64,000 nucleotides of DNA. Source: Pseudomonas sp. GD04091 (lineage in GTDB: Bacteria; Pseudomonadota; Gammaproteobacteria; Pseudomonadales; Pseudomonadaceae). The stretch is from contig NZ_JAOEBG010000009.1 in assembly GCF_029836165.1 (NCBI RefSeq), forward strand, positions 124,001-188,000. The letters are read 5' to 3'. Shown here piece by piece: positions 45,179 through 54,763 of the stretch. Made by a program: the position numbers and the translations under genes. Every line of letters begins with the position of its first letter. Position 1 is the first letter of the stretch. The notes beneath the pieces are model-generated. The model searched no databases. It saw only the letters and a list, made by a program, of their open reading frames with translations, and was not told where the DNA came from.

Positions 45179-47896
45179 TCAGGCCAGCAGCCCGAGAGAC
45201 TTGGCCTTGGCTACCGCCTGGGTGCGACGTTCGACCCCCAGCTTGCTATTGATGTGACTGGCGTGAGTCTTGACCGTATGCAGGGAAATGAACAGCTGCT
45301 CGCTGATCTGCTGGTTCGAACAGCCCTGAGCGATCAGCTCGAGCACTGCCAGTTCACGGCCGCTCAGGGCGTCGGCGATCACTGCCGTGGATGAGGTTGC
45401 CTGCGGCAGACGCGCCAGCAACTCGGCCTGGACCGGGCAGGTTGCACGCAGGGCAAGCTGCTCGCGCAGCCAGTGCGGCTGCTCATCCAGCAGGCGTTGA
45501 AACGCTTGCAACGCGCCGCCCTGCGCGGCGCCCAGCGCCTGGGGCAAGAGTCTGCCGGCCTCGTCCTCTCGCCCCTCACCGAGCAGCAGCATGATCAACT
45601 GACACAGGGCGCTGACCGTCAGCGTCATGCCGCCACTGGCCTGGCCGCGTTCGACGAGTGCGCGCAAGCGCGCCTCGGCATCGTTCGGCCGTTCAAGCAC
45701 CCGCTCCAGCAAGGCCTGTTGCAGTTCGATGTGCAACGGCAGCAGGGGATGGAACTCCGGCGCCGCCGCTGGCTGCTCGCCACCGTACGTCTGCCCCAGA
45801 CGGGTCAACCACGACTCGGCAAGGTCCGTGCGCCCTTGGGCCAGCCACAGCTCACATTTCACCAGGGTGATCATGGCCAGGTAGAAGATCGGCGGCACAT
45901 CCCAGATATGCATCAGCCGCTCGGCCTCGGCCAGTTCGGAGAATGCCTCGGCGAAACGCCCCTCGCGCCCGTCCAGCGAGGCGATCACGCAGTGCCCGAT
46001 CAGCACGCTGATATCGCGGCAGGTGCGCGCCTCGCTCAGCCCCGCACGCAAGCGGGCACGGCCCTGGCCCGGCTGCAAGCGAGCGGCGAGCAGGTAGCCT
46101 TCGTACAGCGTGAGGCGGGCGCGCACGGCATAAAGCCGTTGGCCCGAGAGCCCCTGCAGGCGCAGCAAGCCCTGGCGCGTCTCGTCCAGGGCGCGCAGCA
46201 CTTCGCCGCGGGCATGCAGCACCCTGGCCCGGTCGTAATGGGCCAGCGCCTCGAACAACGGATTGCCGACCCGCTGCGCCAGCTCCAGGGCCTCGCGATT
46301 CCAGCCCCGGGCGCGCCAGAAGTCGCCATCGGCGATCGCCAGGTTGGACAGCGTCGACAAACACACCAGGCGTTGCCCGTAGCGCTTGCACGGCAGGCTC
46401 TGCAGCGCTTCGCCGCAATACGCCAGGGTGCGCTCGCGATCGCCGCGGCCACGGGCAATGACACCGCTCAGGGCAAGCCACTGGGCCAGCATGGATTTTT
46501 GCGCGGTAGCGGATGGCGCCGGCAGGAAGCGGCTCAGGTAGGCCGCCAGTTCCTCGGCGGCATCCAGCTGGCAGGCAAGACCCAGGGCCCAGCTGTACAA
46601 CACGATCAGCCGTGGCGTGCTGATCAGCAGGCTGTCGGGCAGGTCCATCTTCCAGCGCAGCAACATGCCGACGTTCTGTTCTGCCAGCAACTGTTCCTCG
46701 GACAAGCTCTGCACGAGGTCGGCCGCCACATCCAGGTGCCCGGCCCGCAATGCCTGCTCCACCGCTTCGTCCAGCAACCCCTGCCCCTCGAACCAGCGGC
46801 AGGCTCGCAGGTGCAGGCCCGCCAGGGGCTCACTGGCCTGACGGCTGCGCAGCAGGTCGGAGAAAAGATGGTGATAGCGGAACCAGCGCCCGTGCTCATC
46901 GAGCGGGACGAGAAAGACCTGGTGGGCCTGGAGATAACGCAGGATGTCGGCACTGTCATGCCGCTCGCGCAAGGCGTCGCAGAGTTCGGCGCAGAAACGC
47001 TCCTGGCAGGCCGTGTCATAGAGAAACGCCTGCACCGGGACCGGGAGGATGTCGATGACCTCCTCGAGCAGGTAGTCCCGGATCAAGCCCTCGCCGCCGT
47101 GCAAGGCCTGGGGCAAGGCGTTGTCTTCACCCGCCTCGCTGGCCGCCAGCTGCCAGAAGCGCAACCCTGCCACCCATCCGTCGCTACGCTGGATCAGGTT
47201 GTCGAGGGCTTGGCCACGCAAGCCGGTGGGCTGCCGGCCGATCACGGCCAGGGCTTCGTCGGGGGTGAGCCGCAAATCCTGCTCGTTGAGTTCGACCAAC
47301 TGGCGCGACAGGCGCAGGCGCGCCAGGTGCCAGTCCGGTCGCTGGCGGCTGGTGACCAACAGCAGCAATCCGGCGGGCAGATGATTGAGGAAGAACTGCA
47401 GGCAACGATCCAGCACCGGCCCCTGGGCCAGATGGTAGTCATCGAGCACCAGCAACAGAGGCGTGTCGGGTTGCAGATACAGGGTGAGTTCATCGAGCAG
47501 GCCATCCAGCCATTCCTCGAAGGCGAAGGGCTGATGGCGCTGACGCATCTTGAGCAGACCGAGTGCTTGCCCACCCAGCGCCGGGCAGAACTGCTGGAGG
47601 CCTTCGAGCAGCCGCTCCAGGAAACGACCGGGATCGGCGTCACGCTGGCTCAGGCCGAGCCAGAGACTGCGCCAGTGGGCAGGCAGGCCTTGGCAGAACT
47701 CGATGGCCAGTGAGCTTTTACCGAAGCCCGCTGGCGCGTTCACCAGCAGTAGACGCCCGGCCAGCCCTGTATGCAGGCGCTGGCACAGGCGCGCACGGGG
47801 AACGTGCGCTTCCGGCAGCGGCGGCCGGAAAAAGCGCCCATCCAACAGGCCCAGGGCCTGGCTGGCAACTCCATGCGTACGGGACAGGTCTGTCAT
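45179..47896 (-). CDS. MalT-like LuxR-family transcriptional regulator
   Basis: A large 905-residue activator of the MalT/AlkS architecture. An N-terminal P-loop NTPase domain has Walker A in NAPAGFGKSSLA (about 53-63) and Walker B in LLLVLDDYHLA; a winged-helix and long TPR-like helical sensor region follow; the C-terminal LuxR HTH is LSGRELAVLELIAQGCSNQQISEQLFISLHTVKTH. Such regulators usually oligomerise on effector binding. It is encoded just downstream of the DUF1329 and DUF1302 genes on the same strand, separated by about 220 bases with a hairpin at 48054, in an order like PA3921-PA3924, and probably controls them and the acyl-CoA ligase. The effector is unknown. Confidence 0.9.
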   Translation of the reverse strand: MTDLSRTHGVASQALGLLDGRFFRPPLPEAHVPRARLCQRLHTGLAGRLLLVNAPAGFGKSSLAIEFCQGLPAHWRSLWLGLSQRDADPGRFLERLLEGLQQFCPALGGQALGLLKMRQRHQPFAFEEWLDGLLDELTLYLQPDTPLLLVLDDYHLAQGPVLDRCLQFFLNHLPAGLLLLVTSRQRPDWHLARLRLSRQLVELNEQDLRLTPDEALAVIGRQPTGLRGQALDNLIQRSDGWVAGLRFWQLAASEAGEDNALPQALHGGEGLIRDYLLEEVIDILPVPVQAFLYDTACQERFCAELCDALRERHDSADILRYLQAHQVFLVPLDEHGRWFRYHHLFSDLLRSRQASEPLAGLHLRACRWFEGQGLLDEAVEQALRAGHLDVAADLVQSLSEEQLLAEQNVGMLLRWKMDLPDSLLISTPRLIVLYSWALGLACQLDAAEELAAYLSRFLPAPSATAQKSMLAQWLALSGVIARGRGDRERTLAYCGEALQSLPCKRYGQRLVCLSTLSNLAIADGDFWRARGWNREALELAQRVGNPLFEALAHYDRARVLHARGEVLRALDETRQGLLRLQGLSGQRLYAVRARLTLYEGYLLAARLQPGQGRARLRAGLSEARTCRDISVLIGHCVIASLDGREGRFAEAFSELAEAERLMHIWDVPPIFYLAMITLVKCELWLAQGRTDLAESWLTRLGQTYGGEQPAAAPEFHPLLPLHIELQQALLERVLERPNDAEARLRALVERGQASGGMTLTVSALCQLIMLLLGEGREDEAGRLLPQALGAAQGGALQAFQRLLDEQPHWLREQLALRATCPVQAELLARLPQATSSTAVIADALSGRELAVLELIAQGCSNQQISEQLFISLHTVKTHASHINSKLGVERRTQAVAKAKSLGLLA

Positions 47897-48053
47897 GGCC
47901 GGCTCGTTCTGATTGGAATAATGCGGCGGTACGAATGGTTGCGAGACTAGCGGCAAACGCAACACATTTGAAGACGATCGGCCAGCAATAGTCCAAAAAG
48001 ACTACAACAAAAAGAAACAATGCTGATGGCGCCCGCCACCATCGGCAAACAGA

Positions 48054-48077
48054 AACGCCCCGGCAAGCCGGGGCGTT
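48054..48077 (-). terminator. Hairpin terminator after the DUF1329 gene
   Basis: A perfect 10-bp stem AACGCCCCGG / CCGGGGCGTT with loop CAAG. On the minus strand the stem is followed by TTTCTGTTTGCC, giving a weak T tract. It lies 42 bases after the DUF1329 stop and separates it from the LuxR regulator gene. Confidence 0.7.
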
Positions 48078-48118
48078 CTGGGGGATCACACGGAGTTGGC
48101 GACTTTCAGCTCATCAGC

Positions 48119-49483
48119 TCAACGTACACCTGCCTGACGCAGCGCGGCTGGCTGGAACTCGGCCTTGCTGGCACTGAAGCCGAAGTTGTAGGCGCTCTTC
48201 TCTTCGTTCTTCATGCCCAGGGCCAGGTAGCGACCCGACTGCAGGTCGTAGATGGCTTCCAGGGTGTACCACGGTACCTGCACGTTGTAGTACGGCTGGG
48301 CATGGGCCTCGGACACGCGCCACAGCTGGTTGCGGCCGTCGTACTGATCGATCACCGCTGCCTGCCAGGTATCCTCGTCGATGTAGAAGTCACGCTTGGC
48401 GTAGATATGACGCTGGCCTGGCTTGAGCGTGGCCACCACATGCCAGACGCGGCGCAGCTCGTAACGCGACAGGTCCTGGTTGATGTGCCCGGCCTTGATG
48501 ATGTCGGAGTACTTGAGCTTCGGATCGTCGAGCTTGAAGGCATTGGAGGCGATGTACATCTCCTTCTTGCCCTCGAGCTTCCAGTCGTAGCGATCCGGCG
48601 CACCGTTGTACATGTCCAGGTTATCGGAGGTACGCAAGCCGTCGGCGGCGGTACCCGGTCCGTCGTACGAGACCTGTGGTGCCTGGCGCACACGACGCTG
48701 ACCGGCGTTGTAGATCCACGCCTTGCGCGGCTCCTTGACCTGGTCGAGGGTTTCATGGACCAGCAGCACGGTACCCGCCAGACGCGCGGGCGCCGTCACT
48801 TCCTGCTTGAAGTAGAACAGGATGTTGCCTGGATTGGAGGGATCGTAGTCCTTCATCTTGTCGCGGAAAACAAACTGGTCCTGGAAGTACACCAGGCTGT
48901 ACGAACCGTTCTGCTGGGGAGTCGCCTGGGTGACCAGGCGGGTCACGCTGCCACCGCGATAACGGGTGATGTGGTTCCAGATCACCTCCAGGCCATCCTT
49001 GGGGATCGGGAACGGAACGGCGGTACGGAAGTTCTCCAGGCCGTTGCCGCCGGCGACCAGCGTGGTCTTGGTGGCGTTCTCCTTGATGGCGGCGAAGACG
49101 TCGTCCGGCACGGTGGCGCCACGGTGGGTCTTGTACACCGGGATCTTGTAGGTGTCCGGATAGCGCTTGAGCATCGCCAGCTGGCCAGGCGAGAGCTTGT
49201 CCTTGTACTGCTCGGCGTTCTGCGCGGTGATGGTGAACAGCGGTTTGTCACTGCCGTAGGGGTCGGAGAGGAAACCCTTGCCGTCGACACTGCCGGCACT
49301 CTTCGAAAGCGGTTCCCATGGACCGATGGAACCATCGGCGTTACCGGCCTTTTCCGCGCCCATCGGGGTCAGGGTCGAGCCCAGCTTGGCCGCTTCGGTG
49401 GCGGAAACCGCAGCCATGACGCTGGTTGCCAGCAGGGACATGCCCAGTACTCCGGCTTGCAGCAGACGTGTGGTCATTTTCAT
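48119..49483 (-). CDS. DUF1329 exported protein (LolB/LolA-like fold expected)
   Basis: A 454-residue periplasmic protein with a signal peptide (residues 1-24, ending SVMAA). It carries the DUF1329 pattern: AAKLGSTLTPMGAEKAGNADGSIG near the start, repeated aromatic beta-strands, and blocks such as PRKAWIYNAGQRRVRQAPQV and YELRRVWHVVATLKPG. Members are structurally related to outer-membrane lipid or lipoprotein carriers, and they nearly always occur beside a DUF1302 protein, as here. A role in moving hydrophobic substrates across the envelope, or in surface esterase export, is suggested by others but unproven. The gap to the upstream DUF1302 gene is 26 bases. Confidence 0.87.
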   Translation of the reverse strand: MKMTTRLLQAGVLGMSLLATSVMAAVSATEAAKLGSTLTPMGAEKAGNADGSIGPWEPLSKSAGSVDGKGFLSDPYGSDKPLFTITAQNAEQYKDKLSPGQLAMLKRYPDTYKIPVYKTHRGATVPDDVFAAIKENATKTTLVAGGNGLENFRTAVPFPIPKDGLEVIWNHITRYRGGSVTRLVTQATPQQNGSYSLVYFQDQFVFRDKMKDYDPSNPGNILFYFKQEVTAPARLAGTVLLVHETLDQVKEPRKAWIYNAGQRRVRQAPQVSYDGPGTAADGLRTSDNLDMYNGAPDRYDWKLEGKKEMYIASNAFKLDDPKLKYSDIIKAGHINQDLSRYELRRVWHVVATLKPGQRHIYAKRDFYIDEDTWQAAVIDQYDGRNQLWRVSEAHAQPYYNVQVPWYTLEAIYDLQSGRYLALGMKNEEKSAYNFGFSASKAEFQPAALRQAGVR

Positions 49484-49509
49484 TCTGTTGTCGTCCTGGA
49501 TCAGTGTGC

Positions 49510-51447
49510 TTAGAAGTTCACGCCGAAGCTGAGGGCGACGAAGTCGCGGTCATCCACGGTGGTGTACTTGCCATCGAAGAAGTTGGTGTACGACAGGCTC
49601 GCCGTGTAGGTGTTCTGGTACTCGGCGTCCAGGCCCAGGCTGACTGCCTTGCGGCCTTCCTCGAAGTTGCCGCCGGGACCTGGGGAATAACCATCGACGT
49701 CATGGGACCAGGCCACGCTCGGGCGCAGGTTCACACCGGCGAAGACGTTGTTGTAGTCCCAGATGGCGCGAACGCGATAACCCCAGGAGTCGGAGGTAGT
49801 GAAACCTTCGCTTTCGCAGTAGCGCGACAGGTTGTTCTGTTCGACACCTGCCAGCGTGGTGGCGTTGAGGCTCTGGCAGCGGCCATTGGGCAGCGGGCCA
49901 GGACCGTAGACCGGGTCACGGCCGTAACGTGCCTTGGAGGAGCTTTCCAGCCCGCCGACATGCGTCCAGCCAATTTCGCCCACCATGGTCAGACGCTCGG
50001 CGCCCATGACCTGGTCGAAGAAGTGGGTGAACGTGGTCTGCAGCTGGGTGACCTCCTTGCGGCGGTAACCTGGCTGGTCCGCGTCCGGCGTGCCTTTCAG
50101 GACCGACGTGTTGGGGTCGAGCGGCGTCAGGCCCGAATACAGGATATCGGTGGTGTTCAACTGCACCGGCGCATTCGGCCGATAGCTGATCTCACCGCTC
50201 CAGGCAGTGCCGGTGGGCAGGGTGGTGGAGAAGCTCAGGCCGTAGAGGCGGATGTCCTCGGGGTACTCCACGTAGTAGCTGGAGTTGCCCGCCACGTACA
50301 GCGGCATGAGCGCCTGAAGCAGGGCCGGGTTGGTTGCGGCACCAGCCGGAACCCCTGCGCGAGCCAGGGCGCCTGCCAGGTTGGCCGGGTTGTAGAAGCC
50401 GGCTGCGGCCCCTCGACCGCTGAAGATCGGCGCCCGGCTGTGGTAGTTCATGAAGTAGCCACCGAACTCGGTGTTCAGAGGCTCGTACATGTAGCGCAAG
50501 GCCACACCGAACTGGCCGCTGTCACGCGCATCACGGTCGGGGCCGCGACGCACGATCACACCCTCGTCAGGCGAGCCCCAGCTGACACCCTGCCCGGCCA
50601 GCGCGTTCATGGCCGACCCGGTGAACGGGCCGAGCTGCGCGGAAAGGCTCCTCGCCACGTTGGCCTGCTTGGCCAGCACCGCCAGGTTGTTGTTGCAGCC
50701 ATCGGCGATCACGTCGGGCTGGGAGAAGAAGGTCCCGCAGTTGTCGACGACGGTCTGGTCCCATTCGATCTGGTAGAAACCTTCGGCGGTCAGGTTGTCG
50801 GTCAGGCTTTGCGACACGTAGAACATGTTGACGGGGATCAGGCCTTCCTTGATCTCCGCGCCCGGACGGCGGAACGCCGACACGTCGATGGGGTTGATCG
50901 AGTTGATGCCGCCCCCGATGAAGGTACTTTCGCCCCAGCTCACCACCTGCTTGCCCAGGCGCACGGTGCCCGGCAAGTCGGCGATGCTGTAGTTGTGGTA
51001 GACGAAGGCGTCGAGCAGTTCCGCACCCGAGGACTTGGCGCCCTCCTTGCGGCCCGAATCGCTGATGTCCTTGAACTGTCGGTTTTCATCCTTGAGCTCG
51101 AAGTCGTACCAGTACTTGCCACGGACGAACACGCCCGTGTCACCGTACTTGAGCTCCAGGTCATGGATACCCTTGAAGATCTTCGAGAAGGTCTCGCCCT
51201 TCTTGAAGTTCAGGTGGCCGTCGTCGGAGGTCTGCGACAGCCCCCTGCCGCCGTTGTTGGCACCGATGAGGTTCTTGTTGGGGTTGGCGGTCGACCAACT
51301 GGCACCGACGGAGAGCGACGAGTCGAACTGGCCTTCGATTTCCCCGATGTTGAAGCTGACCGCGAAAGCTGGACTTGCGAGCGTAGAAGCGAGGCTGACG
51401 GCCAGAGGCAGTTTAGCCCGGCGCCAGAACGGGTTTGCAGATGTCAT
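49510..51447 (-). CDS. DUF1302 outer-membrane beta-barrel protein
   Basis: A 645-residue outer-membrane protein. A signal peptide (residues 1-29, ending SPAFA) is followed by the DUF1302 opening VSFNIGEIEGQFDSSLSVGASW, many amphipathic beta strands, and a C-terminal strand ending in Phe (FVALSFGVNF). Conserved blocks such as GKQVVSWGESTFIGGGINSINPIDVSAFRRPG are typical. Members accompany DUF1329 proteins and may form a channel for hydrophobic compounds. The gene has a CA motif in its leader at 51466-51474. It lies in one strand with the acyl-CoA ligase gene, but with 333 bases in between. Confidence 0.9.
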   Translation of the reverse strand: MTSANPFWRRAKLPLAVSLASTLASPAFAVSFNIGEIEGQFDSSLSVGASWSTANPNKNLIGANNGGRGLSQTSDDGHLNFKKGETFSKIFKGIHDLELKYGDTGVFVRGKYWYDFELKDENRQFKDISDSGRKEGAKSSGAELLDAFVYHNYSIADLPGTVRLGKQVVSWGESTFIGGGINSINPIDVSAFRRPGAEIKEGLIPVNMFYVSQSLTDNLTAEGFYQIEWDQTVVDNCGTFFSQPDVIADGCNNNLAVLAKQANVARSLSAQLGPFTGSAMNALAGQGVSWGSPDEGVIVRRGPDRDARDSGQFGVALRYMYEPLNTEFGGYFMNYHSRAPIFSGRGAAAGFYNPANLAGALARAGVPAGAATNPALLQALMPLYVAGNSSYYVEYPEDIRLYGLSFSTTLPTGTAWSGEISYRPNAPVQLNTTDILYSGLTPLDPNTSVLKGTPDADQPGYRRKEVTQLQTTFTHFFDQVMGAERLTMVGEIGWTHVGGLESSSKARYGRDPVYGPGPLPNGRCQSLNATTLAGVEQNNLSRYCESEGFTTSDSWGYRVRAIWDYNNVFAGVNLRPSVAWSHDVDGYSPGPGGNFEEGRKAVSLGLDAEYQNTYTASLSYTNFFDGKYTTVDDRDFVALSFGVNF

Positions 51448-51465
51448 CGACGCTACTCCATGTAC

Positions 51466-51474
51466 TTTTTTGTT
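51466..51474 (-). promoter_or_regulatory. Hfq/Crc CA motif in the DUF1302 leader
   Basis: The minus strand reads AACAAAAAAGTACATGGAG, with AACAAAAA matching AAnAAnAA, about 10 bases before the GGAG of the DUF1302 gene (ATG at 51447). Catabolite repression of the DUF1302-DUF1329 transcript is inferred. The remaining gap 51448-51780 shows no gene; it holds the leader and promoter of this operon. Confidence 0.45.
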
Positions 51475-51780
51475 ATGGCAGTGAGTCCTTTCAGAAACGG
51501 CCCGAGCGCCTGGTCGAAACAGGCTCCTGCCCGTGGCACCGCCCGTTGAAGCGCGGCGCCCTCCCCCATTCCTGAAAATCCCCTGACCCGACTATAGCCA
51601 GCGACCACAGGTGCTTGATCCCTCTAAAGTGTGATTTGCGCTTCCTGCTTGTGGCTCGCCCCGAACGAGCGGCCTGGGTGCCGGCAGTGCTCAAGCATGG
51701 CTCAATTCCTACGTTTGACAAGGCGGCATCGCGTCTAGCCTGCGGGTCGTGCCAGCAAGGCCACGACCCGTCGCCTCGGC

Positions 51781-53463
51781 TTACAAGGTGGAGAGGAACG
51801 TGCTGTTACTGGCCTGCCACTGGCTGATATCCAGGCGGATGCGCTTCTTGTCGAGCTTGCCGACGCTGGTCTTGGGAATTTCAGTAACAAGGGCGATCTG
51901 GCTGGGGATCGCCCACTTGTTGATGTGCCCTTGCTCGACGAATGGCTTGAGGTGCTCCTTGAGCGCTCGCGCATCGATGTTCTGCCCTTCGCGCACCACC
52001 AGCAGCGCGAACGGTCGCTCGCCCCATTGCGGGTCCGGCACGCCGACCACCGCCACCTCGCGCACCGCTGGGTGGCGGCTGATCAGGTCTTCGAGGTCAA
52101 GCGAGGAAATCCACTCGCCACCGGTCTTGATCACGTCCTTGATCCGGTCGCGGATGTCGATGTAGCCCATGCCGTCCAGCGTGGCGACGTCACCGGTGTG
52201 CAGCCAGCCGCCCTGCCACAGTTCCTCGCTCTTCTCCGGCTCCTTGAAATAGCCCATGGTCAGCCATGGCGCGCGCAGCACCAGCTCGCCCTGGGACTCG
52301 CCGTCAGCCGGCAGGAAATTGCCATTGGCGTCGACGATCGCCGCCTCGACCAACGGAACCGGCACGCCGGCCTTGATCCGGTAGGTGACTCGTTCGTCCT
52401 CGCTGCCGGCCTGCAATTCGTCGTTCAGGTGCGCGGCGCTGATCAGCGGGCAGGTCTCGGACATGCCGTAGGCCGCGGTCAGCTGGATACCCCGCGCCAG
52501 CGCCGCTTCGTACAGCGCACGGTTGAGCGCGCTGCCACCGATGATGATCTTCCAGCCGCCGAAGTCCTGGCCCTGGGAGGACGGACAGTTGAGCAGCATC
52601 TGCAGGATGGTCGGCACGCAGTGGGAGAAGGTGACCTTTTCCTCGCGCCACAGCCTGACCAGCATGTCCGGCTCGTAGCGCCCAGGGTAGACCTGCTTCA
52701 TGCCCAGCATCGTCGCCGCGTAGGGAATGCCCCAGGCATGCACGTGGAACATCGGGGTGATGGGCATGTACACATCGTTGCTGCCGAGCAGGCGCACACT
52801 GTCGATGCTGCCGGTGACCGACGCCTCGGCCAGCGTGTGCAGCACCAGCTGCCGATGGGTGAAGTACACACCTTTGGGATTGCCGGTGGTACCGGTGGTG
52901 TAGAAGGTGGTGGCCACCGAGTTCTCGTCGAAATCGGGGAAATCATAGTGCGGGCTGGCGGCTGCCAGCAGCTGTTCGTATTCGCCCACCAGGCCGGGCA
53001 GGTCGGCGGTCTTGTCCGGCCCGTCGGTCAGCAGCAACGTGTTGTTGACCGTGGTCAGTTGCCCGGCGATGGCCTGGTAGAGGCCGACGAAGTCGCTGTT
53101 GACCAGTACGAAGCGGTCCTCGGCGTGGTTCATGGTGTAGAGGATCTGATCGGGCGACAGGCGCACGTTGATGGTGTGCACCACGGCGCCGATCATCGGG
53201 ATGGCGAACATGCATTCCAGGTAACGGTGGCTGTCCCAGTCCATCACCGCCACCGTGTCGCCAGCCTTCACTCCAGCCGCTGTCAGCACGTTGGCCAGGC
53301 GGGCGATACGCTCGCTCAGTTGCGGGTAGGTGAGGCGGATCTGGTCGCGGTAGACGATTTCGCGGGTCTTTTCGTAACGGCTGCCGGACATCAGCAGGCG
53401 CTTGATCAGCAGGGGGTATTCGTAGGCGCCCTCGGCGGGCTTGATGATGCGCGTCTGCAACAT
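51781..53463 (-). CDS. Medium- or long-chain acyl-CoA ligase (AlkK-like)
   Basis: A 560-residue AMP-forming ligase that activates carboxylic acids with ATP and CoA. It has the AMP-binding P-loop YTTGTTGNPKGVYFTH, the adenine-binding TAAYGMSETCPL, and the downstream YFKEPEKSEELWQGGWLHTGDVA and KDVIKTGGEWIS motifs with the catalytic Lys near the C terminus in GKLDKKRIR. Relatives such as AlkK and the P. putida medium-chain ligase work on C6-C12 acids. The ATG at 53463 (MLQTRIIKPAEGA) has AAGGGA upstream. Being next to DUF1302, DUF1329 and the LuxR regulator, it probably handles acids derived from esters or alcohols taken up by that system. Confidence 0.9.
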   Translation of the reverse strand: MLQTRIIKPAEGAYEYPLLIKRLLMSGSRYEKTREIVYRDQIRLTYPQLSERIARLANVLTAAGVKAGDTVAVMDWDSHRYLECMFAIPMIGAVVHTINVRLSPDQILYTMNHAEDRFVLVNSDFVGLYQAIAGQLTTVNNTLLLTDGPDKTADLPGLVGEYEQLLAAASPHYDFPDFDENSVATTFYTTGTTGNPKGVYFTHRQLVLHTLAEASVTGSIDSVRLLGSNDVYMPITPMFHVHAWGIPYAATMLGMKQVYPGRYEPDMLVRLWREEKVTFSHCVPTILQMLLNCPSSQGQDFGGWKIIIGGSALNRALYEAALARGIQLTAAYGMSETCPLISAAHLNDELQAGSEDERVTYRIKAGVPVPLVEAAIVDANGNFLPADGESQGELVLRAPWLTMGYFKEPEKSEELWQGGWLHTGDVATLDGMGYIDIRDRIKDVIKTGGEWISSLDLEDLISRHPAVREVAVVGVPDPQWGERPFALLVVREGQNIDARALKEHLKPFVEQGHINKWAIPSQIALVTEIPKTSVGKLDKKRIRLDISQWQASNSTFLSTL

Positions 53464-53635
53464 GGGTATCCCTTTCTTCAAAGCGAGCCGGACAATTCAG
53501 GGATCAACTGTAGTTCGGTGACGCATCGGTCAAATCAGCCGAAGGAATGATTTGGTGCGCCAAGGTATGAGCGGCGATAGCGACGTTGACGAACGGCGTT
53601 GACGGGCCGGACACTGCCCGGAATGGATCGCGCGC

Positions 53636-53700
53636 CCTGTGGGAGCGGGTTTACCCGCGAACGCGGCCGTGACTTCGCCTACGCATTCGCGCTCCCACAG
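53636..53700. repeat. REP-type inverted pair
   Basis: CCTGTGGGAGCGGGTTTACCCGCGAACGCGGC is followed by inverse GCGCTCCCACAG at 53689-53700. It lies in the divergent gap upstream of the hydroxyacid dehydrogenase gene. The gap 53464-53747 contains no further gene. Confidence 0.7.
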
Positions 53701-53747
53701 CTTCTAACCAACGCCAAGAATGCATCCAGCCCTGCACCGGAGCCCCC

Positions 53748-54713
53748 ATGACCAACCCACGCCGCGCCGTGTTTCTCGACCACCAGTCCCTGGACCTCGG
53801 CGACCTCGACCTTGCCCCCCTGCGGGATCGGTTCGACGACCTGCAGCTGTTTGCAGCCACCCGCCCGGACCAGGTCGCGGAGCGCCTGCAAGGTGCGGTG
53901 GCAGCAATCAGCAACAAGGTGATGCTCGACGCCGCCACGCTGGCCGCCAATCCACAGCTCAAGCTGATCCTGGTGGCCGCCACCGGCACCAACAACGTCG
54001 ACCTGGCCGCCGCCCGCGCCCAGGGCATCACCGTATGCAACTGCCAGGGCTATGGCACGCCGTCGGTGGCCCAGCATACCTTGGCCTTGCTGCTGGCCTT
54101 GGCCACCCGCCTGTGCGACTACGACCGGGCCGTCAAAGCCGGGCAATGGGCCAGGGCCAGTCAGTTCTGCCTGCTGGACTTCCCCATCGTCGAACTGGAA
54201 GGCAAGACCCTCGGCCTGCTCGGTCACGGCGAGCTGGGCGGCGCCGTGGCGCGTCTGGCCGAGGCCTTCGGCATGCGCGTGCTCAGCGGCCAGATTCCCG
54301 GCCGACCGCCCCGCGCCGACCGCCTGCCGCTGGAGGAGCTGCTGCCGCAGGTCGATGCGCTGACCCTGCACTGCCCACTCAACGAGCAGACCCGGCACAT
54401 GATCGGCGCCCACGAACTGGCACTGCTCAAGCCCCATGCGCTGGTGGTCAACACGGCCCGCGGCGGGCTGATCGACGAACAGGCACTGGCCGCTGCCCTG
54501 CGCGACGGCCACCTGGGCGGCGCCGCCACCGACGTGCTCAGCGTCGAGCCGCCGGTACAGGGCAATCCTTTGCTGGCGGCGGATATCCCACGTCTGATCG
54601 TCACCCCGCACAGCGCCTGGGGCGCGGTGGAGTCACGCCAGCGTATCGTCGGCCAGCTCGCCGAGAACGCCCTGGCCTTCTTTGCCGGCCAGCCACGGCG
54701 AGTGGTCGGCTGA
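53748..54713 (+). CDS. 2-hydroxyacid dehydrogenase (HprA/glycerate dehydrogenase type)
   Basis: A 321-residue NAD(P)H-dependent dehydrogenase of the D-2-hydroxyacid family. The substrate domain is followed by a Rossmann fold with [20 protein letters not shown], then the catalytic set: Arg in [14 protein letters not shown], Glu in [16 protein letters not shown], and His in [15 protein letters not shown]. It is probably hydroxypyruvate reductase or glycerate dehydrogenase; the annotation D-2-hydroxyacid dehydrogenase is the safe one. The ATG has GGAG five bases upstream. Its position follows the same order as in P. putida KT2440, upstream of rsmC in this window by 50 bases. Confidence 0.88.
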   Translation: MTNPRRAVFLDHQSLDLGDLDLAPLRDRFDDLQLFAATRPDQVAERLQGAVAAISNKVMLDAATLAANPQLKLILVAATGTNNVDLAAARAQGITVCNCQGYGTPSVAQHTLALLLALATRLCDYDRAVKAGQWARASQFCLLDFPIVELEGKTLGLLGHGELGGAVARLAEAFGMRVLSGQIPGRPPRADRLPLEELLPQVDALTLHCPLNEQTRHMIGAHELALLKPHALVVNTARGGLIDEQALAAALRDGHLGGAATDVLSVEPPVQGNPLLAADIPRLIVTPHSAWGAVESRQRIVGQLAENALAFFAGQPRRVVG

Positions 54714-54763
54714 TCCGGCGGCGGCTCTGGTACACTGCGCCACTTTTTCAGGAGGCATCGTCC

